From positions 14,684-78,683 of the forward strand of contig JAEYOY010000076.1 in the NCBI GenBank assembly GCA_023411215.1: a stretch of DNA of 64,000 nucleotides, given 5' to 3'. The stretch is from Bacillota bacterium. GTDB lineage: Bacteria; Bacillota; Clostridia; Lachnospirales; Lachnospiraceae. Position numbers and translations under genes: made by a program. Below the pieces are notes generated by a model. The model made no database searches. It was not told the origin of the DNA and worked only from the letters and a program-made list of their open reading frames with translations. Of the stretch, positions 63,253 through 64,000 are shown in pieces (position 1 is the stretch's first letter; each line of letters begins with the position of its first letter).

Positions 63253-64000
63253 TTATTCCGGCAGATTAGCGACAAATTCTGTAAGCTGAATATTAATATC
63301 CGGATGCCCTTGTAGCAGACTTACCGGAAAATGTGCACTCTTTTCTCCATAGGCCGCATGTCTTACAACACTTCTGTGCCAATCACGAAAACATCCCAGA
63401 CGGATCTTTCTTGCTTGCGAAATTTCATTGATTCCAACTGTAATGCAGTACTTTGGCATATCATCCAATGCTCCATTCAAATCGCCAATCGAATTTACTG
63501 CTCTTGTTTCTTTGGCAATTTCCAGTATCCTTGTCTGCAGCTTTAAGAATTCCTCCGGACTTAATTCATCAGAAGCTTCATTAAATGCTACATGCCCATT
63601 AATTCCAATCCCTCCAAAGCATATATCCACACCACCTAAAAGCTTAATTAATTCTGGAATATATGTAATGTTATTTGGATCAGGAAAAACACGCTGGGAG
63701 GTTGGCATCACTAATTCCTCATTTATTTTAGAATACACATTTCGATCCATAAATCCACGGAAACTAAGTCTGTGTTCTTTCGAAATCCACTCTTTGTCAT
63801 CTGTTAGATATTCATCCATATTAATAAACCATACATCTTTTAAACTAACCCTTTCTTCATTTACCATGTCAACAAAATAAGGATATTGTCCCACAGGTCC
63901 TACTGGACAGATAAATACTGTTTTCTCTCCCATTGCATTTTTTCGTTTTATTTCTGTTAACATCTCCTCAGCCATTGCCTTGAATACAGCATCATTATTC
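63253..64000 (-). CDS. nagB: Glucosamine-6-phosphate deaminase-like protein (5' end beyond window)
   Basis: At least 249 codons are open to the window edge; the frame before the ATG at 63975 still reads NNDAVFKAMAEEM, so the true start is outside. VFICPVGPVGQYPYF (the sugar phosphate loop), VWFINMDEYLTDDKEWI (catalytic Asp-Glu), GGIGINGHVAFNEA and FRDWHRS are NagB/6-phosphogluconolactonase-fold motifs. It converts glucosamine-6-P to fructose-6-P plus ammonia. It leads the nagB-nagA operon. Confidence 0.9.
   Translation of the reverse strand, partial: NNDAVFKAMAEEMLTEIKRKNAMGEKTVFICPVGPVGQYPYFVDMVNEERVSLKDVWFINMDEYLTDDKEWISKEHRLSFRGFMDRNVYSKINEELVMPTSQRVFPDPNNITYIPELIKLLGGVDICFGGIGINGHVAFNEASDELSPEEFLKLQTRILEIAKETRAVNSIGDLNGALDDMPKYCITVGINEISQARKIRLGCFRDWHRSVVRHAAYGEKSAHFPVSLLQGHPDINIQLTEFVANLPE

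Overview
The window reads as chromosomal DNA from a low-GC (roughly 40% by eye), anaerobic, probably spore-forming Firmicute, most like the Lachnospiraceae/Clostridia. The signs are Shine-Dalgarno sites of the AGGAGG type, an HD-GYP protein beside dnaX-ybaB-recR, an Agr-like kinase/LytTR pair, a SpoIIQ-like M23 protein, a 3H-type NiaR regulator, a class III fructose-bisphosphatase remnant, a PPi-type phosphofructokinase, secreted GH5-like proteins and a BspA-like surface protein. The genus is inference; no rRNA is present.

Layout. 1-4.4 kb: small minus-strand enzymes (methyltransferase cut by the window edge, PHP phosphoesterase, ABM-like protein, serine hydrolase, VOC protein, GNAT). 4.4-8.4 kb: a scar where two divergent genes (class III FBPase and an ABC binding protein) have both lost their 5' parts, followed by the rest of a FecCD-type ABC importer operon with a ModE-like regulator and a THEP1-like NTPase. 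8.4-14.6 kb: HD protein, an XRE-methyltransferase fusion, histidine phosphatase, ClC channel, Nudix, GNAT and a broken methyltransferase. 14.8-18.7 kb: the housekeeping block recR-ybaB-dnaX-HD-GYP. 18.8-23.1 kb: a palindromic element, a VanY-like peptidase, a four-unit tandem repeat, niaR, a degenerate M23 protein and tRNA-Gly(CCC). 23.2-29.8 kb: ABC-F ATPase, sugar-nucleotide reductase-like protein, and a MutT-like Nudix next to a PLD-helicase-DUF3427 protein (a candidate defence or repair pair). 30-38 kb: a secreted GH5 enzyme, GNAT, S51 peptidase, Gfo/Idh oxidoreductase and a DUF4091 glycosidase-like protein. 39-45.3 kb: HAD phosphatase, then an Agr-like kinase and LytTR regulator flanking a GDPD-MFS-hydrolase operon. 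45.7-49.9 kb: a second, lipoprotein GH5 relative with a substituted NEP motif, then a BspA-like protein. 50-53.4 kb: MarR-PNPOx-nitroreductase operon and a chromate transporter. 53.6-64 kb, all on the minus strand: nagB-nagA, a palindromic element, a histidine kinase and LuxR-type regulator, larC, PPi-type PFK, class II aldolase, a divergent triosephosphate isomerase and a LarA homologue.

The most interesting unit is the last one. A LarA-family (nickel-pincer nucleotide) epimerase/racemase homologue and a larC without its second half flank a private PFK-aldolase-isomerase set. Identical 16-bp LacI-type operators stand before larC and before PFK. This suggests a dedicated sugar or sugar-acid route that uses an NPN-dependent epimerase. 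The intergenic DNA is unusually rich in structure: two large palindromic elements with a common core, a tandem array of about 88-bp units, copies of a tRNA-Gly 3' end with its downstream sequence, a 37-bp dispersed repeat, and a recurring hairpin with a ggcacc-type loop.
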